A DNA stretch of 64,000 bases, from the NCBI GenBank assembly GCA_037013495.1, contig CM072805.1, positions 38,807,169 through 38,871,168 of the forward strand, in the 5' to 3' direction. Origin of the DNA: Hippophae tibetana. Taxonomy: Eukaryota; Streptophyta; Magnoliopsida; Rosales; Elaeagnaceae. The notes beneath the pieces were generated by a model. It ran no database searches. It had not been told where the DNA came from and saw nothing but the letters and a program-made list of their open reading frames with translations. Positions 48,701-61,724 of the stretch are shown here, one piece after another (the stretch's first letter is position 1; each line of letters starts with the position of its first letter). The translations under genes and the position numbers were made by a program.

Positions 48701-51700
48701 TGAAGTAGCAACAATGGTCAGCATTGCACTTATGGAAATCTTCCTTGTGCATGAAGCTGTCAAACTTTCTATACCATTGTCTCAGGGCTTGTTTTAGGCC
48801 ATACAAACTCTTCTTAAGTCTACATACCATGTTCTTCTTCCCTCTTTCTGAGAAACCTTCTGGTTGATACATGTATATCTCTTCATCTAAATCTCCATAA
48901 AGGAATGCACTCTTCACATCCAATTGTTCAAGATGAAGATCTTCAATGGCTACAATACTCAATACTGATTTGATAGTATTGAGCTTTACAACAGGAACAA
49001 AAATATCAGTGTAGTCAACTTCTTCCTTTTGTTGAAACCCTTTGACAACTAGGTAGACTTTGTATCTCTTGGAACCATCATGCTCCTCTTTCACCTGGTA
49101 CACCCATTTGTTGTGAAGCGCCTTCTTTCTCATAGGTAACTCAACTAGTTCCCATGTCTGGTTGGAGATGAGAGATTTCATTTCTTCTTTCATAGCAAGC
49201 TCCCACTTGTTGGAATCTCGAGTCTAACAAGTTTCATCATAACATTCAGGCTCCCCTTCATCAGTCAACAACATATAGTTCGTGTATCTCCTGTTAGGCA
49301 CATAAGGTCGAGAAGACCTTCTCAATACATGAGGTGGAGTAAGAGGTTGTGGTGTGTCAGAATGTTGTGTACTGCTCTGTCCAACAAGTTCCTCTGGCTG
49401 AGGACTTGTTACAATTGGTTCTGTTGCGGAACTATCTGGGACATCATCTGCATCTGCAAATATTGACTCATTCTACTCTGAGTCATTGGCGTATATTTTA
49501 TGCATGTCCTTATACATCACCCTTTCGTTCAAAATCACATCTCTGCTACGAATAACTTTTTTTCTTTTCGTCATCCCAAATGCGATAGCCAAACTCATCC
49601 TCACCATAGCCGATGAATGTGCATTTCTTGGATTTTGGATCAAGCTTATTCATGCCTTGATCACTGATATGCACAAATGCTACACAACCGAAAACTTTTA
49701 GATGTGATAGTTTCATCTCTTTTCTACTCCATACCTCCTATGGTATTCTATGCTCCAATGAAACAGATGGGCCTCGGTTGATCAAGTAAGTTGTCGTGTT
49801 GACTGCTTCTACCCAGAACTGCTTCAGTAGACTTGACTGTATACGAATGCTTCTAGCTCTTTCTGTCAACGTTCAGTTCATATGCTCAGCTATACCATTG
49901 TGTTGAGGCGTGTTTGACACAGTTCTTTCCATTCTGATCCCATGCTCATAGCAAAAATTTTTGAATCTGGTGTCTTCATATTCACCACCATTATTGGTTC
50001 TGAGCTTTTTGATCTTTAAACCCGTCTCATTTTGCACCATAGCTTTCCATCTTTTGAAAGCCTCAATACTTTAGACTTATACTTTAGAAAGTAAACCCAT
50101 ACCTTCCGAGAGTGATCATCGATGAAAGTCACGAAGTAGTGTTTCCCATCAATAGATGAGACGGTTGTTGGTCCCCAAACATCAGAGTGAATAAGCTCTA
50201 GCCTTTCCTTCTTTGGGGTTCTGCCACTTGTCTGAAAGCTGACTCTTTTTTTTCTTTCCAAGTATGCAATCTTCACACATGTTCATCTCTACAGAATGTA
50301 GACCTGGAAGTTTTCCTTTTGAGTGCATAATCTTCATTCCCTTCTCACTCATATGGCTTAGTCTCTGGTGCCACAGATTTTGTGTTTCATTGCCTACTAC
50401 AATTGTGATTGAACAACATGCCTCTTCTGTCATGTAAAGAGAGTAATTTTTCTTACCTAGAGCAACTGTCATTGCACCCTTTGAAATCTTACAATCATCA
50501 CCATGGAAGATCATAGTGTAGCCTTCACTGGCCAAATGCCCTATTGAGATTAAGTTCCTTCTGAGGTCGGGAATATGCCTGACATCCTTCAGCTCCCAAA
50601 CAGACTCGTTCAACTTAATCTTCACTACACATTTTCCAATAATAGCACATGGTTGATCATCATCAAGATATACCTTTCCAAGGTTTCTAGAGACATATTT
50701 CTCGAAGAATTTTTTCTGTGAAGTAGCATGGAACGATGCTCCAGAGTCTAACACCCAAGATTCTTCCTTGTTCTCCAAAGAGCATATCAATGTATCATCC
50801 TCTCCTGAGGTGGAAGTAACATTTGCCTCTACCTTCACTTGTTTGTCATTCGGTGCACTCTAGCACTGATTTTTGTAGTGCCTGGCTCTTCCACAATTCT
50901 AACACTCGATAGTCTTCGAGTTATGGGAATTATTATGATTCTTGGATTTCGACCTCCTATCCTTTGATCTACCTCGGTAGTCTGTTCTGCCACGTCCATT
51001 CCTTTTGGTTGAATGTCTTCCTCTTGACTTTGTATGCAAAAATGAAGAAGTTGACGATTCACCTGACTCTCTACGTCGGATCTCTTCACTGAGAACCAAA
51101 TCATGAACATCGTTAAATTTCAACTTATTGCTTCCTGACGAGCTACTCACAGCCGCAACAGTAGCATTCCAGCTTTCTGGTAGAGAAGACAAAAGTATCA
51201 ATGCTCGTACTTCTTCATCGAATTCAATTTCCACTGAACTCAACTAGGTTGTGAATGTGTTAAGTTCATTGAGATGTTGAGCTACCGATGTGCCTTCCGT
51301 CATCTGCAAATTGAACAAACGCTTCATAAAGTGCACTTTGTTTGAGGCTGATGACTTCTCATACATATTGGAGAGAGCTGTCATAAGACCCATCGTAGTC
51401 TTCTCCTTTGCTATGTTGAAAGCAACATTACGAGATAATGTCAATCGAATAACTCTGAGGGCTTTTCTATCTAGAAGATTCCAATCTTCTTCCTTCATAG
51501 CCTCTGGCTTCTTCCTTGAGAGAGGTTGATACAGATTTCTTTGATACAGATAATCCTCTATCTGTATTTTCCAAAATCCAAAATTTGTGCCATCAAATTT
51601 CTCAATTTTCACATGTTCTTCATCTGCGACCATTACTCCCACTCAAATTTGACTTCTTCCGGATCGTTTCTAACCATTTCTTGCAGAAATTTGACAAGAA

Positions 51701-53373
51701 TTATCACCAATAGCTCTGATACCAGTTGTTGGGAAATTACGCAAATTCTTGATAAGTGAGACTTATGAGAAAGCAAGAATAGAAAAATAACACACAAATT
51801 TGATAACGGAGTTCGGCTAATCTTACTTATGTCTCTGGATCTGCTGCAAATCTTTTTACTGAAAGAGGAGAAATTACACAAGGTGTTTATAACACTCAAA
51901 ACTCACAACCCACAATCCAATTACACCAAAAAAAATTACTCTCAATTTTCTCTCACAAAAGTTTTTCTCTTAATTTGAATGAACACTTCGGATGATTAAT
52001 TCATTATAATTACACATCTATTTATAAGAAAATTCACTTCTTGAATTACTTTTTAAATTAATGGTTACTTGAATTTGTTACTTGAATTAAGTTTCATGTT
52101 TTACTCTTTATTTTGCTCCTTAATTTACTCCTTAAAATTAAGGAGTTTTATAACAATCTATACAAGTACTTATATAGTCAAATTTCAGAGATGTAGAGAG
52201 ATAAAAAGACAAGTACAATGGACAACCTATACTTATACAAACATTAAAAAAATGGGAAACTTACTTTCAACTTCTCAAACTCTTTCTCTTGTTTCATTTG
52301 GAGTTGTCGCTGAAGTGCCTGATTTTCTTGAGACAGTCGAATTCTCCTAGCTCGAATTTGAGACTGTACACGAGCAAGAGTCTGCATGCATCTTAATGTG
52401 GTAGTAGATTGCCTTGTGACAGACTGACCATGTATCAATGATCTCAATCTCACCAACCCTCTCAGTGCCCGCAATGCTCTTCTTGCCTGAAAGCCACAAA
52501 CATTAGTATAGCCCTGTTTAATTCTTACAAATCATTTCCCAATAATAAACGGTTCTAACTTCTAAATACTGGCTGTGGAATTATTATTTCTCAATCAGTT
52601 GAGAAGAACTATGTTAAGACCCAAGATCATGTAATAGCACTGACATATATAAATATAATCTTGGACTAAGTGACAATCAAAAGTAACAATAATTTGCATG
52701 GTTATAAGATTATCTTAAAAAGACCACTCCATTATCACAAATAATGGATTGTTTTCAAATTAACACCTTTAAACTTTTCAATCATACTTCAATCTAGGAT
52801 GTTCAAATTGTATTGTAACGTACCAAGTATCCACGATAAGCTGTTTGAATCTTTATAGCCGCTATCTCCTCCTCTGATTTTCCGGGGTAACGTGTCAAGG
52901 AAGAGAGACAAACAACCTCTGCAGCAGCCTGAGCTACAGCTTCTACCTCCACTTCAGCCACAGAGTATGCATGATTGCTTTGTTCATTCTCCACCTCAGT
53001 CAGCTTCACACCTTTTACTTGGCAAAGCGGAGGTGGAGGTGGAGGCGGAGCTTGAGACCTAGAAGGAGGAGGAGGAGATGAGGGTGGATATGGAGGCTGA
53101 GACCGAGGAGGAGGAGGCGGTGAAGGAGGGGTGGAAACTACAGTGCATTCATCAGAAAAGGCCACATCCTTACTGTGCTTCCCAAACAATCCTTTCTTTG
53201 ACTTATGGTATTTCTGAGATTAAAATAACAAAATCGAATCACAGATTTTTAGAATTATAAAAAGGCAAGTTGTGCAAAATAAGGAAAATATGTCAAACCT
53301 CGTCTTTGTTTTCCTTTGAGTAGGGACTGAGAGCTTTCTTCACAGCAGCAAACCAGCCCCCTTTCTTCCCCAT
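45730..53373 (-). CDS. IQD (IQ67-domain) calmodulin-binding protein, intron 3 holds a copia element
   Basis: Five exons: 53373 to 53299, 53213 to 52824, 52486 to 52265, 47191 to 47072, 46446 to 45730; 1,524 nt, 507 residues, all introns phase 0 and GT-AG. It starts MGKKGGWFAAVKKALSPYSK, the basic IQD N-terminus. Residues about 55-95 are proline-rich. The IQ67 domain starts near residue 141 with AAIKIQTAYRGYL and continues in exon 3 with ARRALRALRGLVRLRSLIHG and TLRCMQTLARVQSQIRARRI; the phase-0 junction inside it is typical for IQDs. Exon 4 is coiled-coil like (KEQIEAKLQKRQVAAMRRER). The C-terminus has SPHWGWSWLERWMATRPWEN and a DUF4005-like PSYKPSAKLAKARPGLPSPK. IQDs are calmodulin-binding scaffolds on microtubules and membranes (family knowledge). 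It looks closest to the IQD2/3/4 type. The third intron is 5,073 bp because of a retrotransposon. Confidence 0.92.
46635..46657 (-). other. G-quadruplex-prone motif in IQD intron 4
   Basis: On the plus strand CC-A-C6-A-C6-A-C6, so the transcribed strand's RNA carries three G6 runs separated by single U, plus GG. This fits a potential quadruplex in the pre-mRNA intron. Folding is inferred, not shown. Confidence 0.7.
47376..47800 (-). repeat. 3' LTR of copia element 2
   Basis: Starts TGTTGGGAAATTTTACAAAT and ends TCTCCAACA on the plus strand; aligns along its whole length with 51,727-52,158. Confidence 0.9.
51727..52158 (-). repeat. 5' LTR of copia element 2
   Basis: The partner LTR. Its outer end stops at TATAACAATC directly before the target duplication TATAC, so the last seven bases seen in the other LTR (TCCAACA) are missing. 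That is a small terminal deletion, which also removes the outermost inverted TG. Confidence 0.88.
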
Positions 53374-54060
53374 CTTCTAATTGTTATTCATCTTCCTAAA
53401 ACCAACGAAATTTATGAAATTCAGACTCAAATTCATTGCATGTTGTGAAAATACAAATAAGTAACCCAATCGAAATGCAGTGCCTATGATACAATTGACT
53501 AACCACCATGTAACCAATAAAAATCTTGAAAAAGAAAAGTCAACTCTATTATGGAAAATACTTGTTCAGAATATTGATCTAAGATAAAGAAAGCCAGTAA
53601 ACACGATTTAATAACTTGTTAAAAGTAAAAGCGAAAAATTAAATGGAAAACAATAAGAAAGCGATTCTGAGATGAAGTTAGTTTGAAACTTTCCAATCCT
53701 TCACTGAGCAAAACAATAATTTGAGAAACGCCCAGATAAAAAAATTGCATCAACTCCACGAATACCATACACGTTATCAGATAAAGCAATTTTACAAGCA
53801 CACCCAGAAAGAGAACAATTCATAGAACAAAAAAAAAAAAAAAACCTCTGAAACAAATTCCTGGATCTCAGTTAGCTTAAAATCTCTCTCTGTATTTCCC
53901 CAAACCCTAGGAGCATATGAGTATGCTAATTCTTGGGAAAGTGAAACAGATCTTGAGCAAAAAGAACTTCAACGATTGGAAATGAAACAAGTTCCAACAG
54001 AGGAGGGAATTGGCTATTTTGGGTTTAAGGAAGAATAAAAAAGGTGGGGTCACAATTGAA
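53374..54060 (-). other. Likely 5'UTR and promoter region of the IQD gene
   Basis: Upstream of the IQD start on the minus strand. An AAACCCTAG word (about 53,901-53,910) is like the plant telo-box found near transcription starts. A 5'UTR intron is possible but I could not fix it. Confidence 0.35.
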
Positions 54061-55774
54061 ACGTGCTTTCTATTTTAGCGACTAGATAGAAACAAAAACA
54101 GTTGATTGTTCTAACAACCTTTGTTGTTATCTCATGTCCTTCCGTTTTACTTTCTTTAAAAGTACTGTTATCAGCAATGATTGCTTTTATGATTAATGTC
54201 ATCTGTTTTAAGTTGTTACCCAGCCAGCGCGGATGTATATTGGTTGTAATAGGATCTTGCCACCTCTTAATTGTTAGGGAATAAAATAGATATAACATTT
54301 ATATGGTTGTAAGAGGAAATTATAGGTATGAATTATAGATATTTTTCCTTAAAATTTTAATTTTAAATTTTTTATCCCTCAATAATAAATTATAAATTTA
54401 ATAATTTAAACATATTTAAATTCAAATAAAATACATATTTTCTTTTATATAAAAAAATAAACAATAATTAAAAAGTAAATAATGTTTTTTATTCTTTATA
54501 TATATATATATATATATATGAGATATTCGTTTGGATTAAAATTCTAAATATACATGGCCTATAAAATTATATTAAAAAAAAAAACTCTGCGCTAAACTTA
54601 CTCGTGGTTGGCATGTATTATTAAATAAAAGCCAAAAAGATTAATATCGGATTCTTAGGGATTTGTACATTTGAGTTACCTATTTTTTTCTAGATATACT
54701 TTTTATTTTTATTTTCAATTATTATCTGTTATTTTTATTTAAATTATTAATATTTATTTTTTTAATTTTAACAATAATCTTAATAAATTATAATATTTTA
54801 AAATATTATTATTATCAAAATTAATTAAAATAAATATCATTGATCTAAATAGGAATAATACAATTAAAAATAAGAATAAAAAAATATTAAAATATATTTC
54901 AAAATTACTTACCCCATTTCTTATATACTATATATTTCTCTTAACAATTAATGTAAATTTTATTTTTCTAATTAATTAAAGTAAAGCTTTATATTTTCGA
55001 AGTAATTGAATGTTCTAAAAGGCTCAAAAATAATAAGCTACTTTTCATTTTGCTTTTTTTTTTCTTCAAAAATTATTGAAACTGTTTGAAACAACTAAGT
55101 AAACTACTAATTAGAGGTATAAATATTAATAAAATTTATGATATATTTTATTAAATTTTAAAACTTATCTTATATTATTTCACTTAATTTTTAATGAGAT
55201 AATATGATAAGAAAACGATATTAATTTAGATATATAATTTGTGTCTAGTGAGAATTAATGGGATAAGTAATAATACAAAATAATATAAAATATGTTATAT
55301 GATTATTATAATATAATTTTAATAAGAAAAATTATATAATATATATTTAAAATTAGGTCCATTAAGACTACAACCTAAATAAAATAAAATAATATAATAT
55401 TGTAACATAAGTTCATTAGAGACACTAAATAAAATATAAAATTAGATAAAATAACTCACTTTACATCTCTATTACTTATACATTTTAATTGAATCTTGAA
55501 CCTCAAATCTAATATGTATTTATATTACATGCTAATGAACTATATGCTCATTATAATATATATATTAAAACTAAAATTAAAATATTGGTTAGGTTAGTGA
55601 TGGATGATTCAAACTTAATAAGTATATAATAATATTAATCGATTACTAATAATAATTATTATTCTAAAATTATTTATGTTAAAATATAAAATAAAATAAT
55701 TTTTTTAATTAAGACAATATGAAAATTTAATGTAAACTGTGAAAAGTCTTAACTATTTTATAAGTAAAAAATTA

Positions 55775-56850
55775 ATTAATTTATTAATTTAGTAAAAAAT
55801 ATATACATAACAATAATTATTTTATGAGCAATATGTATGACATTTTATCAAAATAACACAATCTAAACATTAATCATATTTTATTTAACAAATAAATCAA
55901 ATATAATAATTTAACACACATAAACTTAACATGTGATTACTTATGAGTGATCTTAAATATAATAAGGTGATACATATGATTTCTCGTTTAATGATTACTT
56001 ATTAAATGAGTAATTATTAAATATATAAATTATTATCCTTAATGTAATAAAAACAATAACATTATACAAAATAACTATTTATAAAATAATTATATTTACT
56101 ACATAGATATTTCGGTATTTATTAGTATAAAAAATTAACAAAAAATATAAAATATGTATTTATTATATAAATATCTTATTATTTATTAGTGAAAAAAACA
56201 AAAAATAGGTTAGTAATAATTATTTTATTAGTAAAAAATTAATTTATTTATTACTTTAGTAATACACAATAATAAATATTTTAATAGCAATAAATATCAC
56301 ATTTTATGACAATAATATATAATCTAAATATGAATCATATTTTATTTAACAAATAAATCAAATATAATAGAATCACACATATATGATTGCATTACTTATT
56401 AATGGGTAATTATTAACTATATGAATTATCTATTTTAATGTAATAAAAATAATTATATTATATAAAATAATTACTTATAAAAAATGTATTTATTACGTGG
56501 ATATTTTAATATTTATAGGTATAAAAAAACAATAAAAAATATATAATATGTATTTATTATATAAATACTTTAGTATTTATTGGTATAAAAAATTAAAAAT
56601 AAAAGATTGTTAATCAAACATTATGGTTTTTATATATAAAGACATAGTAAGTGAATTAATCGAATATTTATTAAATGTGTAATTATTAATTATATAAATT
56701 ATGATTCTTAATGTAATAAAAATGATTATATTATACAAAATAATTATTCATAAAAAATATATTTATTATATAAATATTTTAATATTTATAAATATATAGA
56801 TATCTTAATATAAAAAATAAAAACAATATTTACCAATCACGAAAACTAAA
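55775..56850. repeat. Degenerate tandem repeat, two long units and one partial
   Basis: The unit of roughly 390-450 bp contains CATATTTTATTTAACAAATA (55,878 and 56,337) followed by TGATTACTTAT/TTACTTATTAAT, TTAATGTAATAAAAA, ATACAAAATAA and TATGTATTTATTATATAAAT words. These recur in order in 55,775-56,226, 56,227-56,620 and, in part, 56,640-56,850. Confidence 0.65.
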
Positions 56851-57504
56851 ACCTTATTGATAATTTTTATATGTAAGAATACAGTGAAAATCTTTGTTAG
56901 ATGCTCATCTTTCAAAAAAATGCCAGCCTTGAATTTGAATGAGTCACCAATCATCTTCTAAAACTGAGAGCATATTGAATTTGAATAAGAGTAGATTCAT
57001 GTGTCACTAAGGTATAATAATAAAATAGATATAAGAAATACCCTAATTATATTAAAATTTTATTAATTTTTATATAAGATATTATAAATTTATTAATTAT
57101 AAAAAATATATTTAAAAATTATAAAAAAATATTAGAAATTAAAACGTGTTTATATATGTATTTTAAAGTTATTATATATTTTTAAATGAATTATTATATA
57201 ATCAAAGGTATCAAATTTTATATTTTTTAAAATTATAATTAATTTAAAGAATATATAACAATTCAAAAAATATATACATATATATTCACGTATTTTATTT
57301 TTGATTTGTTCATTATTAAGTTTTTAATGTATTTTTTTAGTTAATATATTCTACCTAAAAATTAATAATTTTTTATATATTTTTATCTATTACCCTTCAC
57401 CCTATCTAATAAATACTTAAATAAAAGTGAGCTTCCATCAAACATAATTCCTTCTCTTTACTAACTACACATAAATAAGACAAAAAAAAGGGGGGGTAAG
57501 CATT

Positions 57505-57960
57505 AAAGATGTGTTTACTAATAGAAAGAAAATGAAAGAACGAGAATAACTTCTTTTTTATATTTATTAGACACAAAATATATAAAAAATAAAAAATGAT
57601 TACTAAATCTCTTTCTCTTTCCTAAATCCCTCCATAAATTCATTCTGAATTTTCTTATCATTCATTCCCTTTACAAGCTGTATTTTTTTCTTTTTTAATA
57701 CAAATTTTAAGATAATTTTATTCTCTAAAAATTTATAATATTCTAAAAGTACTATTAAGACGGTAAAATGGCACAATTATTTTATCCTTTAATTTTTATT
57801 AGAAAATGATAATAAATTAAATAAAATTTATTTTTTAATTAAAATTAAAATTAAAAATATTATTATATTATTATTTTTAAATAAAACTAATATATTAATT
57901 ATGAATTAAATATACATAAAGTATAATTTTTATTAACCTTGACAAAAATATACTAGATCA
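57505..57960. mobile_element. Possible relative of the LBD-intron MITE (one end only)
   Basis: GATGTGTTTACTAATAGAAA at about 57,505 carries the same TGTGTTTACTAAT end as the element at 38,539. The interior (CATTCATTCCCTTTACA, then AT-rich) is similar in style, but I cannot find the second end. Confidence 0.4.
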
Positions 57961-58764
57961 AAACAACAACTTTATAAACAAAAGAAATAGGACAATATCC
58001 TAAGATAAAGTAAATAAAAGTTTTTTTACTCTACTTCATAACTAGTTAACTTTGGTTTCCATGAGGACACAATCTCTACTTATCTCTCTTTAGGACCGCT
58101 AGTCTGGTAGTTTAAATCTGATGCAAAATTATAATTTAAATATTACTATATTTAATTAAACTTTTTGATTAAATAATGAATATTATTTATTAATTTAATA
58201 TTAACATGAAATAAAATTATTTAAACTTACTTTGAAAATGAATAGTTGCAAATCATATCAAATCAACCTAAATAAATTCTTTAAATATTTATATGACCAT
58301 ATTTTAAGGATATATATTGAACCAACATATATAATATTTTATGTAAAAACCGAAGTTTATTTGGTTATGATTAAATCAATACAAAATTTACGTGTCATGG
58401 GACACAAATCCAAGCGGGAGCAAATAGAATTATCCAACTATTCATGCATATGTTAAAGTAATTTTCGTTACCAGCGACTTTAGGGGGAAAAAAGTACTAC
58501 TTATTTAAAAAAAAAACACTAAAATGTCAGAAGCTCATTGGTATAAACTAGACCTGCAATATATTATATGTTTCCTTCAAAATTAAATACAGAACATGAA
58601 ATTAATTATGAAGCTCTTTTCAAAATATCCTCTTGACTGCTACAACATATCAGAAGATCAGAGTCATAGAGCCTAAAAACTACTAAGTATCAAGTGCTCT
58701 CATATATCTCAAAGCTAATATTAAAAAAAAAGTCAAAACTGCAAAGTCAAACTTGACAGCCTGC

Positions 58765-59556
58765 TCAAAATGCCATTACTACATCATTTACATTCTGGTT
58801 TCTACACCCTAAAGCTCTCAATAATCTCCATAGCCCCTTCCCTGAACTCCGCTTCTGATCACTTCCCATAATATTCATTTCTCTTTCAAAAGACGAAGAA
58901 AACATTGGTGATGGAAATCTCTTGCTCTGCCTCAACTTTATGTCCCTCAACTCCATCTCTGTTGGAAACTTTGGTAATACTCCAAACATAAACAAATACC
59001 ACCTTGACTTTGTTGATGAGGCTAATACTGATGGCACCTTATTTCCAATTGAATTTCTACACTTTTCTGTACTATAACAACTCTCATTCTTGGATATTGG
59101 TAATGTCAAAGCTTTTGATTCTTTCATTTGTTGTGTCTGGGAGGTCTTTTTGGAACTGGGTTTTACTAATTTATTGAAAGACAGAGACTTCCATTGAAAT
59201 CTGTTTCTTTTTATGGTGGGTTTTTGCTTTTGGTTGATTTCAAATTTCTGGGTTTTTTCAGGAGCTGGAAATTCTTTATAAGGAATCAGTTTTCCACAGA
59301 AGATTATGTCCTGTTTTGCTGGGTATGTAGAGGCTGTGAAATCTTCACTGAAGAACTCAAATAAATTATCTTCTTCTTCTGATGAATAACTTCGATCAAA
59401 TTTACTTGAGGAATCATCATCCCATTTGAATGAATCACTGTGTATTGGAAGATCACAAAAAGATAAAGCTTCTTCTGCTTCAAATGGGTCTTGTAAGTCT
59501 GTGAAGTAACCTTCAGTTGATGAATGTAAGAGGGATGAATCTTGATCAGCTACCAT
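58765..59556 (-). CDS. Plant-specific single-exon protein of unknown function (At1g67050-like)
   Basis: An uninterrupted 263-residue frame from ATG 59556. The N-terminal half is acidic and Ser-rich (residues about 45-68). FEFFSEDFTASTYPAKQDII and FCGKLIPYKEFP at about residues 67-98 form a motif shared by a plant family that includes At1g67050/At5g38320-type proteins and resembles part of membrane-associated kinase regulators. A basic middle (PTIKRNRFQWKSLSFNKLVK) follows. The second conserved block is KSRWYLFMFGVLPKFPTEME with LRDIKLRQSKRFPSP, and a C-terminal KGLWRLLRALGC. There is no signal peptide or membrane segment. A TATA-like word lies on the minus strand at about 59,659-59,667, some 105 bases upstream. 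The gene is convincing from motif and length; the function is not known, and the kinase-regulator link is weak inference. Confidence 0.82.
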   Translation of the reverse strand: MVADQDSSLLHSSTEGYFTDLQDPFEAEEALSFCDLPIHSDSFKWDDDSSSKFDRSYSSEEEDNLFEFFSEDFTASTYPAKQDIIFCGKLIPYKEFPAPEKTQKFEINQKQKPTIKRNRFQWKSLSFNKLVKPSSKKTSQTQQMKESKALTLPISKNESCYSTEKCRNSIGNKVPSVLASSTKSRWYLFMFGVLPKFPTEMELRDIKLRQSKRFPSPMFSSSFEREMNIMGSDQKRSSGKGLWRLLRALGCRNQNVNDVVMAF

Positions 59557-61724
59557 TTTGAATTACAAGGGACTTAATTTAGCTCTGAATTGAGAACAAT
59601 TGATTATTGGGTATGGGTGGTTTGTTTTGTTAAGATAGTAAAAAACAAGTTGTAATGAATATATAAGGAATCAATGGCAGAGATCTAGTGGGGTTGATAG
59701 AGATGGATTCTAGATGAAAATAAAGAAAGAAAAGAAAAAATGAAAAAATATTACCTAAGAATAAGAGGGTCGCTGAGAGCCGAGAGGGTCCACAACTTGG
59801 TATTTTGCTATAGCTTTTCTAGAAGTGCATGCTGAGATGTGGTCTTAAAGTTATTAGAATTGACAATAAATGGATGGGTCTTCTATATGGGTGGTTTGGT
59901 TATCTTTAATATATATATATATATATATATATTTGTATTGGTTCGTTTTGGATGTTTCTATATGCTTTGTTGTGAGGTGGGTACAGAAGGTTGTTGGCAA
60001 AAAATAAAAATAAAAAAAATCACAAAAGTGATTTAAAATAACATATAATTATTTTAAAAATAATATTTATATTGTGATTACTTTTTATAATAATTTAATT
60101 TTATTATTAAAAAAATATAACATATAAATAATTTTTTTTATCTTTATCTTTATTTTATGTTTTTTAAAAAAATTTAGGTTATAAAATTCTCCTTATAATG
60201 GAAAAAAAAAATTAAAAAAAAATTATTCTTATACGATCATATTTTTATAACAATATAATTAAATTGTTAGACGTGATCCTAAATTTTATTTTTGTAATAA
60301 GTAAATGAATATAGTAGATTTTTTTTTATTATAATTAATAAAAAATTATAATCATAAAAATAATATTTTTTATACAATTCATATATTTGTATAAATAAAT
60401 AAAAATCTAACTAAAACATTGTTTAATTTAAATTTCAATCATTTATATAAGTTTAATATTAAAATATATTTAATTAAAACAATTTAAATATCTTAATTTT
60501 CTTTATTACAAATTATAAAAATATTATTTTACTAAGAATTTAATTTTTATTGATCTATGATAAATAATTCGAACCAATAACATAACATTATCACATAGAT
60601 GTGAGAATAAAAACAGCTGAAAGTATCTCATTTATTTTTATTTTTTTACCGGTAAAATTTGTTGAAAAAGTTATTCATTGATCTATAGTCTATACCACTA
60701 CATCGTGTAATCCATAACCATGAATAATTTCCCGTATTTTATGTAATTTTCCAGCATTTTTCTCCCCGTGGTTCATTCCCCTCAACGTAGAGCCCTGCAA
60801 GAGGCTTATTAACCCAAATAAGCTTAAAAATGAAGGAAAATATATATTTTAAAAAAAAACGAACAAAAAAACAAAAGCGGCATAGGTGTACGTTATGAGG
60901 GTGACACTCCCTTTGTGGGATTGGCGGCTGCTGGCCGAGAGTGAGATAAGTAGGGCCAGTAGTTTCCGCGTTGGACTTTTGTTGTGGTTTTTGGCGTATT
61001 TCATTGAACATTGATTACATGCAGAATGCATGTAACAAATATATGAACAAAGTTCTCTTCTAGATTTAGGCAGAGATTAATTATTGTGATTTTGAATACA
61101 ATTTGGTTCGGGTATTAACATCGGAGTTAACGATCAAATTTTATAACTATATAACTTATGTACACTTTTACTAAATTTTAGTGTATTTCACTCAAAAAAA
61201 AATTATCAAAATTTTATAAATTCAACTAAATCAATTATCCGATATAATATGAACTGATATTTTAAAATAAAGTTTATGCACTCCTTCCATTCTTATCTGA
61301 ATGGGTAAAGTTGTCCCCTTTAATTCTTCTATTAACATAATCAATAATATTCTAATATTTTATCATCCAGTTTGTAGCTCAATGTTATATAATCTACTTG
61401 AGTACTCTAACCTCTCATTTTTCACTCAAGAAATTAGAATTACTATTGTCTAGATCATTCTTGAAAGGGTTCAGTTTAAATTCCCACGTGACATCGTGAA
61501 GAAAAATGTCTTGTAATATTTAAGTTTTATGAAATATTTTATAAAATTAATTATCATCGACCTCTAGTATTTTTTTGCTGGAATATCATTGAGGTATACT
61601 AGATTTTAGTTTGATTGAGTTATGTTCCTACTGTTTTATAACAGTTTTAATTAAACCTCTATTGTCGTTATTGATGAGAAAAAAGAATGTTGAAATTCTT
61701 TCTCTTAGTATCAATTTTGACAAT
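59557..61724. other. Intergenic, AT-rich with a TA microsatellite
   Basis: Upstream region of the previous gene, then a TA microsatellite at 59,908-59,931 and AT-rich sequence. At 60,740-61,030 the composition is more balanced and small frames exist on the minus strand, but they match no family I know. Confidence 0.4.

Larger units (their letters stand above)
47376..52158 (-). mobile_element. Ty1/copia LTR retrotransposon 2 (Tnt1-like) inside IQD intron 3
   Basis: Reads on the minus strand, like its host gene. The 5' LTR is about 51,727-52,158, the 3' LTR 47,376-47,800. The primer-binding site TGGTATCAGAGC lies beside the 5' LTR (about 51,713-51,724) and a polypurine tract AAAGTGGAAAA beside the 3' LTR. 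Domains in order: gag (51,642 down; FDGTNFGFWKIQIEDYLYQR), a CCHC knuckle (NCGRARHYKNQC), protease with intact DSGAS (50,748-50,734), GAG-pre-integrase (WHQRLSHMSEKGMKIMHS), integrase (LELIHSDVWGP; FIDDHSRKVWVY), reverse transcriptase with intact YVDDM (48,665-48,651), RNase H. Only a few single stops and shifts interrupt the frame, so it is younger than element 1 but still dead. TATAC flanks both sides (47,371-47,375 and 52,159-52,163), a clean target duplication. Confidence 0.94.
54061..58764. other. Long AT-rich intergenic region
   Basis: Contains a TA microsatellite (about 54,498-54,520), a degenerate tandem repeat (55,775-56,850) and a probable MITE-end relative at about 57,508. I see no coding frame of a known family. 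Confidence 0.5.

Noticed and set aside
49349..49701. Plus-strand frames inside copia element 2
   Set aside because: They are antisense to the element's polyprotein linker between integrase and reverse transcriptase.
60739..61031. Two overlapping minus-strand frames in a less AT-rich stretch
   Set aside because: No family motifs, no splice-supported extension, overlapping frames; kept only as unrecognised intergenic sequence.
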